NCBI GenBank assembly: GCA_002433335.1
Contig: DJHY01000064.1
Coordinates: 1 to 60,667 of the forward strand
Length of the DNA stretch: 60,667 nucleotides
Reading direction: 5' to 3'
From: Rhodospirillaceae bacterium UBA6608
Lineage (GTDB): Bacteria > Pseudomonadota > Alphaproteobacteria > Rhodospirillales_A > Casp-alpha2
Made by a program: the position numbers and the translations under genes. The notes under the pieces are model-generated. The model made no database searches. It was given only the letters and a program-made list of their open reading frames with translations, and was not told the origin of the DNA. Positions 44,551 through 53,684 of the stretch are shown here, in pieces. Every line of letters begins with the position of its first letter. The first letter of the stretch is position 1.

Positions 44551-45459
44551 TCAGTCCGGCAGGATGATCGTCCCGGCGCCATGTTCGGTGAACAGTTCGA
44601 CCAGCACCGCGTGGGGCACCCGGCCGTCCGAGATCACCGCCCCGCCGACGCCGGATTCGACCGCGTCGATGCAGGTTTCGACCTTGGGGATCATGCCGCC
44701 GGTGATGATGCCGTCGGCAATCGCCTTGCGGGCGTTGGACACGGTCAATTCCGGGATCAGGTTGCCGTCGGCGTCCAGCACGCCGGACACGTCGGTCAGC
44801 ATGATCAGGCGCTTGGCATGGGTGGCCCCGGCGATGGCGCCCGCCGCCGTATCGGCGTTGATGTTCAGGGTCTCGCCTTTCGGCCCGACGCCGATCGGCG
44901 CGATCACCGGGGTGATGTCCGATTCCTCGAAGGCTTCCAGGATATGCGGGTTGACCTCTTTCGGTTCGCCGACCAGACCCAGGTCCAGGATACGCTCTAT
45001 ATTGCTTTCCGGGTCTTTCTTGGTGCGGCGCAGCTTGTCGGCCTGGATCAGGTTGCCATCCTTGCCGGACAGGCCCGCGGCCATGCCGCCGGCGGCGTTG
45101 ATCCGGGTGACGATCTCTTTGTTGATGGCCCCGGCCAGGACCATTTCCACGACCTTGACCGTGTCTTCGTCGGTCACGCGCAGACCGTCGACGAATTTGC
45201 TTTCGATCGCCAAGCGCTCCAGCATCGCGCCGATCTGCGGCCCGCCGCCGTGCACGACCACCGGGTTGCTGCCGACCTGGCGCAGCAACACCACGTCGCG
45301 CGCGAACAGGTTGGCCATCTCGTCGTTGCCCATGGCATGGCCGCCGTACTTGATGACCACGGTCTGGCCGGTGTAGCGGCGCATGAAGGGCAGCGCCTCG
45401 GACAGGACCCGGGCCTGACTTTGCCATTTGTCGGCGATGGTGCGTTTGTTCTCGGTCAT
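44551..45459 (-). CDS. argB: Acetylglutamate kinase
   Basis: This enzyme phosphorylates N-acetylglutamate in arginine synthesis. The 302 residues show [11 protein letters not shown] (about 34-44), [40 protein letters not shown] and the C-terminal [17 protein letters not shown]. The N-terminal extension of about 30 residues is usual for the arginine-sensitive alphaproteobacterial type. It is the last gene of the rpmH operon, 51 bases after engB. Confidence 0.97.
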   Translation of the reverse strand: MTENKRTIADKWQSQARVLSEALPFMRRYTGQTVVIKYGGHAMGNDEMANLFARDVVLLRQVGSNPVVVHGGGPQIGAMLERLAIESKFVDGLRVTDEDTVKVVEMVLAGAINKEIVTRINAAGGMAAGLSGKDGNLIQADKLRRTKKDPESNIERILDLGLVGEPKEVNPHILEAFEESDITPVIAPIGVGPKGETLNINADTAAGAIAGATHAKRLIMLTDVSGVLDADGNLIPELTVSNARKAIADGIITGGMIPKVETCIDAVESGVGGAVISDGRVPHAVLVELFTEHGAGTIILPD

Positions 45460-45510
45460 GGCAGGCGAACCTAATTGATTGTTCGGTGAAATAGAAGCGT
45501 TTGCGGGAGG

Positions 45511-46197
45511 TTAGGACGATTGCGCCGGGAGCGCCAGGGTCGCCAACTCGGCCCTCAGCTCTTCGATCCCTTCGTTCTTGAACGAACTGGTGCGCATGAT
45601 GACCGGATGCGCCGCCGTGTGCTTGGCCAGTTCGGCCCCGGTCCGCTCGACCAGTTTTTCCAGGTCCGCGGCCTTGATCTTGTCGCACTTGGTGAGGACG
45701 ATCTGATAGGGCTGGGCGGCGGCGTCGAGCATCGACATGACCTCGCGGTCGGTCGCCTTCAGCCCGTGGCGGGCATCGATCAGCACGCAGGTCCGGCGCA
45801 GTTCCTGCCGCCCCTTGAGGTATGAATTGACCAGCTTGGTCCAGTTCTTGACCTGGCCCTTCGGGGCCTTGGCATAGCCATAGCCCGGCAGGTCGGCCAG
45901 CATCAGGCGGGCCCCAAGGTCGAAGAAATTGATCTGCTGGGTGCGGCCCGGGGTGTTGGACGTGCGGGCCAGGTCCTTGCGCCCGGTCAGGGCATTGATC
46001 AACGACGATTTACCGACGTTCGAGCGCCCGGCGAAGGCGATTTCCGGCAAGTCACTGTCCGGCACCTGCGGCAGGCCGGCCGCGCCCAGAAGAAACGTCG
46101 CCTGCTGCGCGAACAGAAGGCGCCCGTTCTCCAACAGAATGTCGTCGGCTTCGGCCCCGGAATCCACGCCGGGTGTGATGTCGCCCGGCTGGTTCAT
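45511..46197 (-). CDS. engB: Ribosome-biogenesis GTPase EngB (YihA/YsxC)
   Basis: This is a small TrmE-Era-type GTPase needed for 50S assembly and division in relatives. The 228 residues have G1 GRSNVGKS, G2 TPGRTQQINFF, G3 DLPGYGYAKAP and G4 TKCDK. The N-terminal tail of about 40 residues is unconserved. It is 18 bases after yidC, in the standard alphaproteobacterial order yidC-engB-argB. Confidence 0.96.
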   Translation of the reverse strand: MNQPGDITPGVDSGAEADDILLENGRLLFAQQATFLLGAAGLPQVPDSDLPEIAFAGRSNVGKSSLINALTGRKDLARTSNTPGRTQQINFFDLGARLMLADLPGYGYAKAPKGQVKNWTKLVNSYLKGRQELRRTCVLIDARHGLKATDREVMSMLDAAAQPYQIVLTKCDKIKAADLEKLVERTGAELAKHTAAHPVIMRTSSFKNEGIEELRAELATLALPAQSS

Positions 46198-46215
46198 CTC
46201 GCTCTCCCGGGTTGC

Positions 46216-47994
46216 TTAGGCTTTGACGCCCATGCGTCGCATGATCACCCACTGCTGCGCGATCGACAGCAGGTTGTTCCAGGTCCAGTACAGGACCAGA
46301 CCCGCCGGGAACTTGGCAAGCAGGAAGGTGAAGATGAGCGGCAGGAACATCATGATCTTGGCCTGCGTCGGATCGGTCGGCTGCGGGTTCAGCTTCTGCT
46401 GCAAGAACATCGAGATGCCCATCAACAGCGGCCAGATGCCGACATGCATGATTTCCGGCGGGGCCCAGGCGATCAGGCCGAACAGGGTGAAGATGTTGGT
46501 CGGGTCGGCCGAGGACAGATCCTGAATCCAGCCATAGAACGGCGCGTGGCGCATTTCGATGGTAACGAACAGAACCTTGTACAGGGCGAAGAACACCGGA
46601 ATCTGAATCAGGATCGGCAAACAGCCCGATGCCGGATTGGTCCCCGATTTCTTGTACAGGGACATCATTTCTTCGTTCAGCTTGACCTTGTCGTCGGCAT
46701 AGCGCTCGCGAAGCTTCACCATCTCCGGCTGAAGCTTCTTCATCTTGCTCATGCTTTCGTACGACTTGTTGGCCAGCGGGAAGAACGCGCCCTTGATCGA
46801 AATCGTCAGGATCAGGATCGCGATGCCCAGGTTGCCGACATGATGTTCAAGCCACAGCAGGCCGTAGAAGATCGGCCGGGTCAGGAAGTAGAACCAGCCC
46901 CAGTCGATGGCCAGGTCAAAGCGGTCGATGCCCAGGCTTTCTTCGTAGGCATCCAGGATCTTGACCTGCTTGGCGCCGGCGAACAGGTGGTTTTCGGCCG
47001 TGCCCGAAGCGCCGGGGGCGACGTTCACGCCGGCACCCAGGAAATCGATCTGATAGGAGTCGATCACGCCGCTCTTGCGATAGACGTAACGCTTGGTGAC
47101 CTCTGCTTCCTTGTTGGGGATCAGCGCGGTCAGCCAGTATTTGTCGGTGATGCCGATCCAGCCACCGGTCCCGGCGCTGGTTTCCATCTTCTGTTCCTGA
47201 AGGTCCTTGTACTTCACTTCCTTCAGTTCGCCGTTGTTCACGCCCAACAGGCCCTCGTGCAGGATATAGAAGCCCGAGGTCTTCGGCGTGCCTTGGCGGG
47301 ATACCAGGCCATAGGGATAAAGCTCGACCGCCGCACCGCCCTTGTTGGCGACGCCCTGGGTGATCTTGAACATGAAGTTCTCGTCGATCGCATAGGTGCG
47401 CGAGAACACTAGGCCCTGGCCGTTGTCCCAGGTCAGGGTCACCGGCGCTTCGGGGGTCAGCGTCTGGGCGCTGGGGGTCCAGACCGTGTCGGCGTCGGGC
47501 ACGCGGGTGACGGGCTTGCCGTCCGCGCCCTTGGCGGCGATCCAGCCGAATTCGGCGAAATAGGCGTCGGACACGCCGCGCGGGCTCAGCAGGGTGATCG
47601 CCGGGCTGTCCTTTTCCAGGGTTTCCCGATAGTCGGCCAGGATCAGGTCATCGATCCGACCGCCCTTGAGCGAGATCGAACCCGACAGGCGCGGGGTCGT
47701 GATCTTGATGCGCGGGTTGGTGGCCAGAACCTCGGCCCGGGTCGCCTTCGGCGTCATGCCGGGGGCCTGGGCCGCGGGTGCGCCCGGCGCCTGCGGCGGC
47801 ACGGCGGAACCGTCGCCGGTCGGCGCGGCGGGGGCGGCCGGAGCGGTCGGCGCCTGGCCCGGCTGCGCGCCCGGCTGGGTGCTTTCCGCAGTCTGCTGCG
47901 GCGCAGGCTGGGTGGTTTTGAAAAACAACTCGAAGCCCACCAGCACGGCCACGGAAAGGACGACGGCCAAAATCAGGTTCTTGTTCTCGATCAT
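46216..47994 (-). CDS. yidC: Membrane protein insertase YidC
   Basis: This insertase folds proteins into the inner membrane. The 592 residues have an N-terminal helix (LILAVVLSVAVLVGFELFF) and a Gln/Pro/Ala-rich linker (about 30-80). The large periplasmic beta-domain follows, then the conserved five-helix core with ASGCLPILIQIPVFFALYKV and a C-terminal basic tail. The ATG at 47994 is five bases after the yidD stop, so translation is likely coupled. Confidence 0.97.
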   Translation of the reverse strand: MIENKNLILAVVLSVAVLVGFELFFKTTQPAPQQTAESTQPGAQPGQAPTAPAAPAAPTGDGSAVPPQAPGAPAAQAPGMTPKATRAEVLATNPRIKITTPRLSGSISLKGGRIDDLILADYRETLEKDSPAITLLSPRGVSDAYFAEFGWIAAKGADGKPVTRVPDADTVWTPSAQTLTPEAPVTLTWDNGQGLVFSRTYAIDENFMFKITQGVANKGGAAVELYPYGLVSRQGTPKTSGFYILHEGLLGVNNGELKEVKYKDLQEQKMETSAGTGGWIGITDKYWLTALIPNKEAEVTKRYVYRKSGVIDSYQIDFLGAGVNVAPGASGTAENHLFAGAKQVKILDAYEESLGIDRFDLAIDWGWFYFLTRPIFYGLLWLEHHVGNLGIAILILTISIKGAFFPLANKSYESMSKMKKLQPEMVKLRERYADDKVKLNEEMMSLYKKSGTNPASGCLPILIQIPVFFALYKVLFVTIEMRHAPFYGWIQDLSSADPTNIFTLFGLIAWAPPEIMHVGIWPLLMGISMFLQQKLNPQPTDPTQAKIMMFLPLIFTFLLAKFPAGLVLYWTWNNLLSIAQQWVIMRRMGVKA

Positions 47995-47999
47995 AATTC

Positions 48000-48317
48000 T
48001 CAGGACCCGTGCGGTTGGGGAAGATTTGAATGAGAGGAAGCGCCACGGTCGTCGCCGTGGTCATGCTCGGCGCAGCAATGCGCGCCGGGTACCGGGTCGA
48101 AACCGCCCGGGTTCCAGGGATTGCAGCGCGCCAGGCGCCACAGGCTCAGCCCCAGACCACGGAAGAAACCGTGTTCGGCCAGGGCCTCGCGGGCATATTC
48201 GGAACAGGTGGGATGAAACCGGCACGAAGCCGGCGCCAATGGCGACAGGAATAGCTGATAGCCCCGGATCAGGGCGCGGGCGAGGCGGGCCGGTAGGGCG
48301 GCTATCGTCGTCGCCAT
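48000..48317 (-). CDS. yidD: Membrane protein insertion efficiency factor YidD
   Basis: This small protein assists YidC. The 105 residues contain the family core LIRGYQLFLSPLAPASCRF, then HPTCSEYAREALAEHG, RGLGLSLWRLARCNPW and GGFDPVP, including the conserved cysteines. A histidine- and aspartate-rich C-terminal tail is added. It lies between rnpA (four-base gap) and yidC, the normal position. Confidence 0.95.
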   Translation of the reverse strand: MATTIAALPARLARALIRGYQLFLSPLAPASCRFHPTCSEYAREALAEHGFFRGLGLSLWRLARCNPWNPGGFDPVPGAHCCAEHDHGDDRGASSHSNLPQPHGS

Positions 48318-48321
48318 CAGT

Positions 48322-48750
48322 TCATGTCTCCCGGGTCTCCCGGCGGCTGCGTCCGTTTCGGTCGCGTCCGCCCCCTTTGTTCGGCGCCCCGACCCGCTCC
48401 AGCGCTTTGCGCAGATCGCCGATCAGGGCCGGAAAAGCTCGGTCTAATGTGCCCTGGCGGCCGATCAGGACATAATCATGTCCTGACAGCCCCCATTCAG
48501 GCATTACTTGGTCCGCGGCCGCCCGCAGGCGCCGACGCGCCCGATTGCGTACCACGGCGTTGCCCACCTTCTTGGTCACCGTAAAACCCAAACGGATGTC
48601 CGGTCCGGTCGTCCCGGTCCGTCCATCCGCTTCTGCGGTTTCCCGGCGCAAAGCCTGCAACACCAACCCCGGCGCGGCCCATTTACGGCCTTTCCGCGCC
48701 ACCTTCAGAAAGTCGGCGCGACGTTTCAGCCTCGGCACCGTGGGTGACAT
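48322..48750 (-). CDS. rnpA: Ribonuclease P protein component
   Basis: This is the protein cofactor for tRNA 5' processing. The 142 residues begin MSPTVPRLKRRADFLKVARK and contain RLGFTVTKKVGNAVVRNRAR, the RNR motif, and then HDYVLIGRQGT. A basic Gly/Arg-rich tail of about 20 residues ends the protein. The start at 48750 is set by the family N-terminus; a much longer frame runs upstream across rpmH and is not coding. Confidence 0.95.
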   Translation of the reverse strand: MSPTVPRLKRRADFLKVARKGRKWAAPGLVLQALRRETAEADGRTGTTGPDIRLGFTVTKKVGNAVVRNRARRRLRAAADQVMPEWGLSGHDYVLIGRQGTLDRAFPALIGDLRKALERVGAPNKGGGRDRNGRSRRETRET

Positions 48751-48791
48751 GGCGTTTCGCTTCCGACCGGCTGACGGGAGGGCGGGCGCTG

Positions 48792-48926
48792 TTAGGCGGA
48801 CAGGCGCTTGCGGCCCTTGGCGCGCCGCGCCGCCAGCACGCGTCGACCACCGGTGGTGGCCATGCGGCTGCGGAACCCGTGGCGACGCTTGCGGACAAGC
48901 TTGCTCGGTTGATAAGTCCGTTTCAC
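48792..48926 (-). CDS. rpmH: 50S ribosomal protein L34
   Basis: The 44-residue product reads [20 protein letters not shown] at the start (GTG initiation) and ends GRKRLSA, a complete L34. AAGGAG lies 7 bases before the GTG. It heads the rpmH-rnpA-yidD-yidC-engB-argB operon. The short length and GTG start make it easy to miss. Confidence 0.97.
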   Translation of the reverse strand: MKRTYQPSKLVRKRRHGFRSRMATTGGRRVLAARRAKGRKRLSA

Positions 48927-48956
48927 GCGACGTCTCCTTAGAAAAACGAGTGCGCT

Positions 48957-48984
48957 TTTTAAGGGTTTGGTCCCGTGAAGTCAA
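48957..48984 (-). promoter_or_regulatory. Putative promoter of the rpmH operon
   Basis: On the minus strand TTGACT (48984-48979), a 16-base spacer and TTAAAA (48962-48957) lie 31 bases before the rpmH start. The -35 sits in a TCCCGT/ACGGGA inverted repeat (48971-48989). Confidence 0.45.
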
Positions 48985-49083
48985 CGGGACTCGGCTATTC
49001 CTGCGAATCCAAGGAAAACCCAAGGATATCCGCGCCGTTCACTTGGCGTTCACGGGCAATTGACCCCGTCGTGAGGCGCATTT

Positions 49084-49141
49084 CCTTGTGCCGCTCCAAG
49101 CGGCAAGGATAGAAACCGGGAAACGCGGCCGTTCGGGCCGC
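49084..49141 (+). other. Two hairpins upstream of the TVP38-like gene
   Basis: CCTTGTGCCGC-TCCAA-GCGGCAAGG (49084-49108, one bulge) and GCGGCC-GTTC-GGGCCGC (49125-49141) lie in the 238-base gap between rpmH and the TVP38-like gene. They may be a structured leader or overlapping promoter parts. I recognise no known riboswitch. Confidence 0.35.
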
Positions 49142-49164
49142 TTCTCCGGAACAAGGTTTTTAGC

Positions 49165-49932
49165 ATGTCTAAGGCGCTCGATCAGAACAGGCAGGAAGCC
49201 TCAAACGGGGGTGGGCTGTCGATGAAACGGCTGGTGCCACTGGCGGTGCTGGTCCTGGCCATGGGCCTGTTTTTCGCTTTCGACCTGCAGCAATACCTGT
49301 CGTTCGATGCTCTGAAGACCCACCGCATGGCGGTGCTGGATACTTATGCCGAACATCAGACCCTGACGATCCTGTTGTTCGGGCTGGCCTATACGGCGGT
49401 CGTCGCCCTGTCGATCCCGGGCGCGATCTGGATGACGCTGCTGGCCGGGTTCGTGTTCGGCACGGGCCTGGGGGCCACGGTGGTCGTGATCGCGGCGACC
49501 CTAGGGTCGTTGATCGTATTCCTGGCGGCGCGCTACGCCATCGGCGACTTTCTATATAAGAAAGCTGGTCCCTTCGTCCGCCGGATGGAGGAAGGCTTTC
49601 AGAAAAACGCCTTTTCCTACCTGATGTTCCTGCGCCTAGTGCCGTTGTTCCCGTTCTGGCTGGTCAATTTGGTGCCCGCGTTCTTAAACGTCGGGACCGG
49701 GGCCTTCGTCATCGCCACGGTCCTGGGCATCGCCCCGGCGACGGTCGTCTTCGCCAGCGTCGGCAACGGCCTGGGCGCGGTCTTGGATCAGGGCGGCACG
49801 CCGGACCTGACCATCGTGTTCGAGCCGCACATCATGGGCCCCCTGTTGGGGCTGGCGGCCCTGGCCCTGGTGCCGGTGGTGCTGCGCAAGATCAAGGAGC
49901 GGCGGAATCCCGCCGCAGCCAATCATGACTGA
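49165..49932 (+). CDS. TVP38/TMEM64-family (DedA superfamily) membrane protein
   Basis: This is an inner-membrane protein of the VTT/SNARE-associated fold. The 255 residues have a first helix (about 21-40), then LSIPGAIWMTLLAGFVFGTG, the VTT-type GSLIVFLAARYAIGDFLY and the conserved FLRLVPLFPFWLVNLVPA. The last helix is followed by a basic C-terminal tail. The substrate of bacterial TVP38 proteins is unknown (lipid flipping has been proposed for DedA relatives). It overlaps the FAD oxidoreductase gene by eight bases. Confidence 0.9.
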   Translation: MSKALDQNRQEASNGGGLSMKRLVPLAVLVLAMGLFFAFDLQQYLSFDALKTHRMAVLDTYAEHQTLTILLFGLAYTAVVALSIPGAIWMTLLAGFVFGTGLGATVVVIAATLGSLIVFLAARYAIGDFLYKKAGPFVRRMEEGFQKNAFSYLMFLRLVPLFPFWLVNLVPAFLNVGTGAFVIATVLGIAPATVVFASVGNGLGAVLDQGGTPDLTIVFEPHIMGPLLGLAALALVPVVLRKIKERRNPAAANHD

Positions 49933-51361
49933 TACGCCGCCGAAAATGATCGACGCCGACATCTGCGTCATTGGCGCCGGGTCGGGCGGATTGTCCGTCG
50001 CCGCCGGGGCCTCGCAGATGGGGGCGCGGGTCGTCCTGATCGAAAAGGGCGAAATGGGCGGCGATTGCCTGAATTACGGCTGCGTGCCGTCAAAGGCCCT
50101 GCTGGCCGCCGGTCATGCGGCAGCGGCGGTGCGCGAAGCCGGACGGTTCGGCGTGCGCGCCACGCTCGACGGCGTCGACGGGGCATCTGTCTACGGCCAT
50201 GTCGAAAGCGTGATCGACGCCATTCGCCCGATGGACAGCCAGGAACGGTTCGAAGGCCTGGGCGTGACCGTGATCCGCGCCGCCGGGCGGTTCACCGCCC
50301 CTGACCGGGTACAGGCCGGTGAGACGGAAATCCGCGCCCGCCGCTTCGTCATCGCCACCGGGTCGAGTGCCGCCGTGCCGCCCATTCCGGGCCTGGACAC
50401 GGTTCCCTACCTGACCAATGAAAGCCTGTTCGAGCGGGAATCCCTGCCGGATCATCTGATCGTCATCGGCGGCGGGCCGATCGGGGCCGAGATGGCCCAG
50501 GCCCATGCCCAACTGGGGTGTAAGGTCACGCTGTTGGAAATGGCCGCGATCATGGCCAACGACGACCCGGAACTGGTTGAGGTGGTGCGCCGTTCGCTGA
50601 TCGCCGACGGCATCGACCTGCGCGAAGGCTTGAAGGTTTCCGGCGTCGAGAAGACCGCGACCGGTGTCGCCGTTTCGGTCGAGGCCGATGGCGCGGTCGA
50701 GCGGATCGAGGGCAGCCATATCCTGGTCGCCGCCGGGCGTAGGCCCAACCTCGCGGGCCTGGACCTGGACAAGGCCGGGATCGAGCATACCCCCCGGGGG
50801 ATCAAGGTCGATGCGCGCCTGCGCAGCACCAATAAGAAAGTCTTCGCCATCGGCGACGTCGCGGGCGGGCTGCAGTTCACCCATGTCGCGGGTTATCACG
50901 CCGGGGTGGTGATCAAGAACGTGCTGTTTCGACTGCCGGCCAAGGCCGATCATTCCGCCGTGCCCTGGGTGACCTATACGGCACCCGAACTGGCGCAGGT
51001 CGGCCTGACGGAAAAGCAGGCGCGGGACAAAGGCATCGAATTCTCCGTGCTGCGCTGGCCGTTCCGCGAAAACGACCGGGCCCAGGCCGAGCTGGCGACC
51101 GAGGGGCTGGTCAAGGCCATCGTCACGCCCAAGGGCAAGGTCCTGGGCTGCGGCATCGTTGGACGGCAGGCGGGCGAGCATATCCACCTTTGGACCCTGG
51201 CCGTCGGCAAGGGCATGAAGGTCGGCGATTTGGCGCAGGTCATCATGCCGTATCCGACCCTGGGCGAGGTCTCGAAACGGGCCGCTGGAAGCTTCTTCAC
51301 GCCCAAGCTGTTCAGCGACCGGACCCGCGCCATCGTGCGCTTCCTCTTGAAGCTGGGCTGA
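49925..51361 (+). CDS. FAD-dependent pyridine nucleotide-disulfide oxidoreductase (MerA-like)
   Basis: This is a flavoprotein disulfide reductase with 478 residues. It has FAD-binding VIGAGSGGLSVAAGA (about 15-29), the redox-active GGDCLNYGCVPSKAL (Cys48, Cys53), NAD-binding VIGGGPIGAEMAQA and FAIGDVAGGLQFTHVA. In the C-terminal region, where lipoamide and glutathione reductases have His-Pro-Thr-x-x-Glu, this protein reads PYPTLGE, so the usual active-site His is replaced. The C-terminal Cys pair of true mercuric reductase is absent. Its natural substrate is unknown. It is coupled to the TVP38-like gene. Confidence 0.9.
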   Translation: MTDTPPKMIDADICVIGAGSGGLSVAAGASQMGARVVLIEKGEMGGDCLNYGCVPSKALLAAGHAAAAVREAGRFGVRATLDGVDGASVYGHVESVIDAIRPMDSQERFEGLGVTVIRAAGRFTAPDRVQAGETEIRARRFVIATGSSAAVPPIPGLDTVPYLTNESLFERESLPDHLIVIGGGPIGAEMAQAHAQLGCKVTLLEMAAIMANDDPELVEVVRRSLIADGIDLREGLKVSGVEKTATGVAVSVEADGAVERIEGSHILVAAGRRPNLAGLDLDKAGIEHTPRGIKVDARLRSTNKKVFAIGDVAGGLQFTHVAGYHAGVVIKNVLFRLPAKADHSAVPWVTYTAPELAQVGLTEKQARDKGIEFSVLRWPFRENDRAQAELATEGLVKAIVTPKGKVLGCGIVGRQAGEHIHLWTLAVGKGMKVGDLAQVIMPYPTLGEVSKRAAGSFFTPKLFSDRTRAIVRFLLKLG

Positions 51362-51381
51362 CAGGCCGCTTAACTTCACGC

Positions 51382-52776
51382 ATGGCCGATCAAAATCCGC
51401 ATCACCCCCGGGCCCACCAAAGCCTGTCCGCGCGCCTGCTGGTGTTGACGGTCGGCTTTGTGATGCTGGCCGAGCTGTTCATCTACACGCCGTCGGTGGC
51501 GCGGTTTCGTAAAACCTATCTGGAAGAACGCATCGTCCGCGCCCATCTGGCGACGCTGGCGCTCGAGAACATGCCGGAACAGGCGGCCTATGACGAGCTG
51601 GGCCATACCCTGCTGAAGAACACCGAAACCTATGCCATCACGTTGAAGCAGGCCGACCGCCGCATTCTGATCGCCGGCGGCGAGATGCCGCCCCGGGTCG
51701 ATGCCGTGTACGACCTGCGGATGAATACGTTTTGGGGTTGGATCGAAGACGCCTTCGTGACCCTGACCCAGCAGGAGAACCGCATCCTGCGGGTAATCGG
51801 CGAAACGCCCAAACGCCCGGGCGTGCAGATCGACATCTATATCGACGAAGCCCCGATGCGTGATGAGATTCTGGCGTTCTCGCATCGCATCTTCCAGCTG
51901 TCGATGTTGATCTCGCTGTTCACGGCGGGGCTGCTCTATGTCAGCCTGATGATGTTGATGGTCCGGCCGATGCGCCGGATCACCACCAGCATGGAAGATT
52001 TCCGCCAGGCGCCCGAGGACGAAACCCGGATTTTCCAGCCGTCGGACCGGCCTGACGAAATAGGTATCGCGCAGCGTGAACTGGCGGTGATGCAGCATGA
52101 ATTGCGTCAGGCCCTGCGGCAGAAGGACCGCCTGGCCATGCTCGGGGCGGCGGTCGCCAAGGTGAACCACGACCTGCGCAATTCCCTGGCCACGGCGATG
52201 CTGATCGGCGACCGCCTGGCGGCAAGCGAGGACCCGGACGTTCAGCGCTTGGTGCCGCGCATGTTCAAGGCCATGGACCGGGCCGTGAACCTGTGCAGCC
52301 AGACCCTGGATTATGCCTCGGCGACGATGCCGACGCTGAACCTGAAGGCCTGCAAGCTGACGGATGTCGTCCGCATGGCTGGCGAGACCCTGACCCAAGA
52401 AGCCTCCGACGGGCCCTTTACCTGGGACAACGAAGTGCCGGACAACCTGACCCTCATGGCCGACGCCGGGCAGATGCTGCGGGTGTTTGAAAACTTGGGC
52501 CGCAACGCCCGCGAGGCCGGGGCGACGTCCGTCCGCGTCGCGGCATTCCTCGACGGCGGCATGATGACGATCGAAATCGCCGACGATGGCCCCGGCATGC
52601 CGGAACAGGCCGTCAGCCGCCTGTTCCAACCCTTCGCCGGATCGGCGCGCGAGGGCGGCACGGGTCTGGGCCTGGTGATCGCGCGCGAGGTCGTCCATGC
52701 CCACGGCGGCGAAATCGACCTGGACCGCACCGGTCCCGAGGGAACCGTGTTCCGGCTGCGCCTCCCCGGCGCTTGA
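51382..52776 (+). CDS. Membrane sensor histidine kinase
   Basis: This kinase has 464 residues. Helix 1 lies at about 17-35, a periplasmic domain of about 130 residues follows, and helix 2 is at about 170-193, followed by a HAMP-like linker. The H-box is VNHDLRNSLATAML (His263). The ATPase part has N-box NLGRNAREAG, G1 DDGPGMPE and G2 GGTGLGLVIA. The N-box reads Gly-Arg-Asn and the H-box lacks the common Glu after His. No response regulator gene lies next to it. It starts 20 bases after the flavoprotein, suggesting an operon. Confidence 0.9.
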   Translation: MADQNPHHPRAHQSLSARLLVLTVGFVMLAELFIYTPSVARFRKTYLEERIVRAHLATLALENMPEQAAYDELGHTLLKNTETYAITLKQADRRILIAGGEMPPRVDAVYDLRMNTFWGWIEDAFVTLTQQENRILRVIGETPKRPGVQIDIYIDEAPMRDEILAFSHRIFQLSMLISLFTAGLLYVSLMMLMVRPMRRITTSMEDFRQAPEDETRIFQPSDRPDEIGIAQRELAVMQHELRQALRQKDRLAMLGAAVAKVNHDLRNSLATAMLIGDRLAASEDPDVQRLVPRMFKAMDRAVNLCSQTLDYASATMPTLNLKACKLTDVVRMAGETLTQEASDGPFTWDNEVPDNLTLMADAGQMLRVFENLGRNAREAGATSVRVAAFLDGGMMTIEIADDGPGMPEQAVSRLFQPFAGSAREGGTGLGLVIAREVVHAHGGEIDLDRTGPEGTVFRLRLPGA

Positions 52777-52802
52777 CGCCAGACGAACGTGCCCGAACGT
52801 GA

Positions 52803-52831
52803 TTGCGCGCGATGGCCGCTGCCACTACAGT
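52803..52831 (+). promoter_or_regulatory. Putative promoter of the methyltransferase gene
   Basis: TTGCGC (52803-52808), a 17-base spacer and TACAGT (52826-52831) lie 55 bases before the ATG at 52887. A direct GAACGTG repeat occurs just upstream. Confidence 0.45.
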
Positions 52832-52886
52832 CCGGCCCCGGGGGCTGGGCAATGGATAATGAATTCTCGACAAAAGGATTTGCCCG

Positions 52887-53675
52887 ATGACTGCTCCCAG
52901 CAAGCAACCCACCTGGAACCCCGGCCAATATCTGAAATTCGCGGGCCAGCGCATGCGCCCGGCGTTGGACCTGTTGAATCAGATCGACGTCGCCGCGCCT
53001 TCCGTCGTCTACGATCTGGGCTGCGGCCCGGGTAATGTCACCCCGTTCCTGATGGGCCGCTGGCCCGAGGCCAAGCACGTCGGTTTGGATTCTTCGGACG
53101 AGATGCTGGCAAAGGCCAAGGCCGAACACCCCAACGGCGAATGGGTCAAGGTCGACGCCAAGACCTGGGCGCCCGAGACCCCGGCGGAACTGATCTATTC
53201 CAACGCCGCCCTGCAATGGGTCGATGGCCATGAAGAACTGTTTCCGCGCCTGATGAACGTGATGGCCCCGGGCGGGGTTTTGGCCGTGCAGATGCCCCAC
53301 AACCATGCCGCCCCGTCGCATATGGGGATGCGCGATGTGGTCGAAGCCGGACCCTGGCGCGCCAAGTTGGAGCCTGTCCTGCGCGAATTCCCGGTCCATG
53401 ATCCGGACGTTTATTACGACTATCTGGCCCCGCACGCGGCCAGCCTGAATATCTGGGAAACGGTTTATGCCCAGGTCATGGAAGGGGATAACCCGGTCGC
53501 CGAATGGACCAAAGGCTCTGCCCTGAAGCCGCTGTTGGACGCCCTGACGGACGCCGACGAAAACGCCGCGTTCTTCGATGCCTATTCCAAGGAAATGCAG
53601 AAGGCCTATCCCAAGCGGGCCGACGGCAAGACGCTGTTCCACTTCCGCCGCCTGTTCATCGTGGCGGTGAAATAA
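52887..53675 (+). CDS. Trans-aconitate 2-methyltransferase-like SAM methyltransferase
   Basis: This is a class I methyltransferase that in E. coli esterifies trans-aconitate. The 262 residues begin with WNPGQYLKFAGQRMRPALDL, typical of Tam. They have SAM motif I VYDLGCGPGNVTPFL, then GLDSSDEMLAKA, IYSNAALQWVDGHEELFPRL and a C-terminal FHFRRLFIVA. The match is good but the substrate is inferred. AAAGGA precedes the ATG. It is a single gene, convergent with the gamma-glutamyltransferase gene. Confidence 0.88.
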   Translation: MTAPSKQPTWNPGQYLKFAGQRMRPALDLLNQIDVAAPSVVYDLGCGPGNVTPFLMGRWPEAKHVGLDSSDEMLAKAKAEHPNGEWVKVDAKTWAPETPAELIYSNAALQWVDGHEELFPRLMNVMAPGGVLAVQMPHNHAAPSHMGMRDVVEAGPWRAKLEPVLREFPVHDPDVYYDYLAPHAASLNIWETVYAQVMEGDNPVAEWTKGSALKPLLDALTDADENAAFFDAYSKEMQKAYPKRADGKTLFHFRRLFIVAVK

Positions 53676-53684
53676 GGTTTCTTG

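Noticed and set aside
48751..49023. N-terminal extension of rnpA
   Set aside because: This stretch is the L34 gene and its promoter read in another frame.
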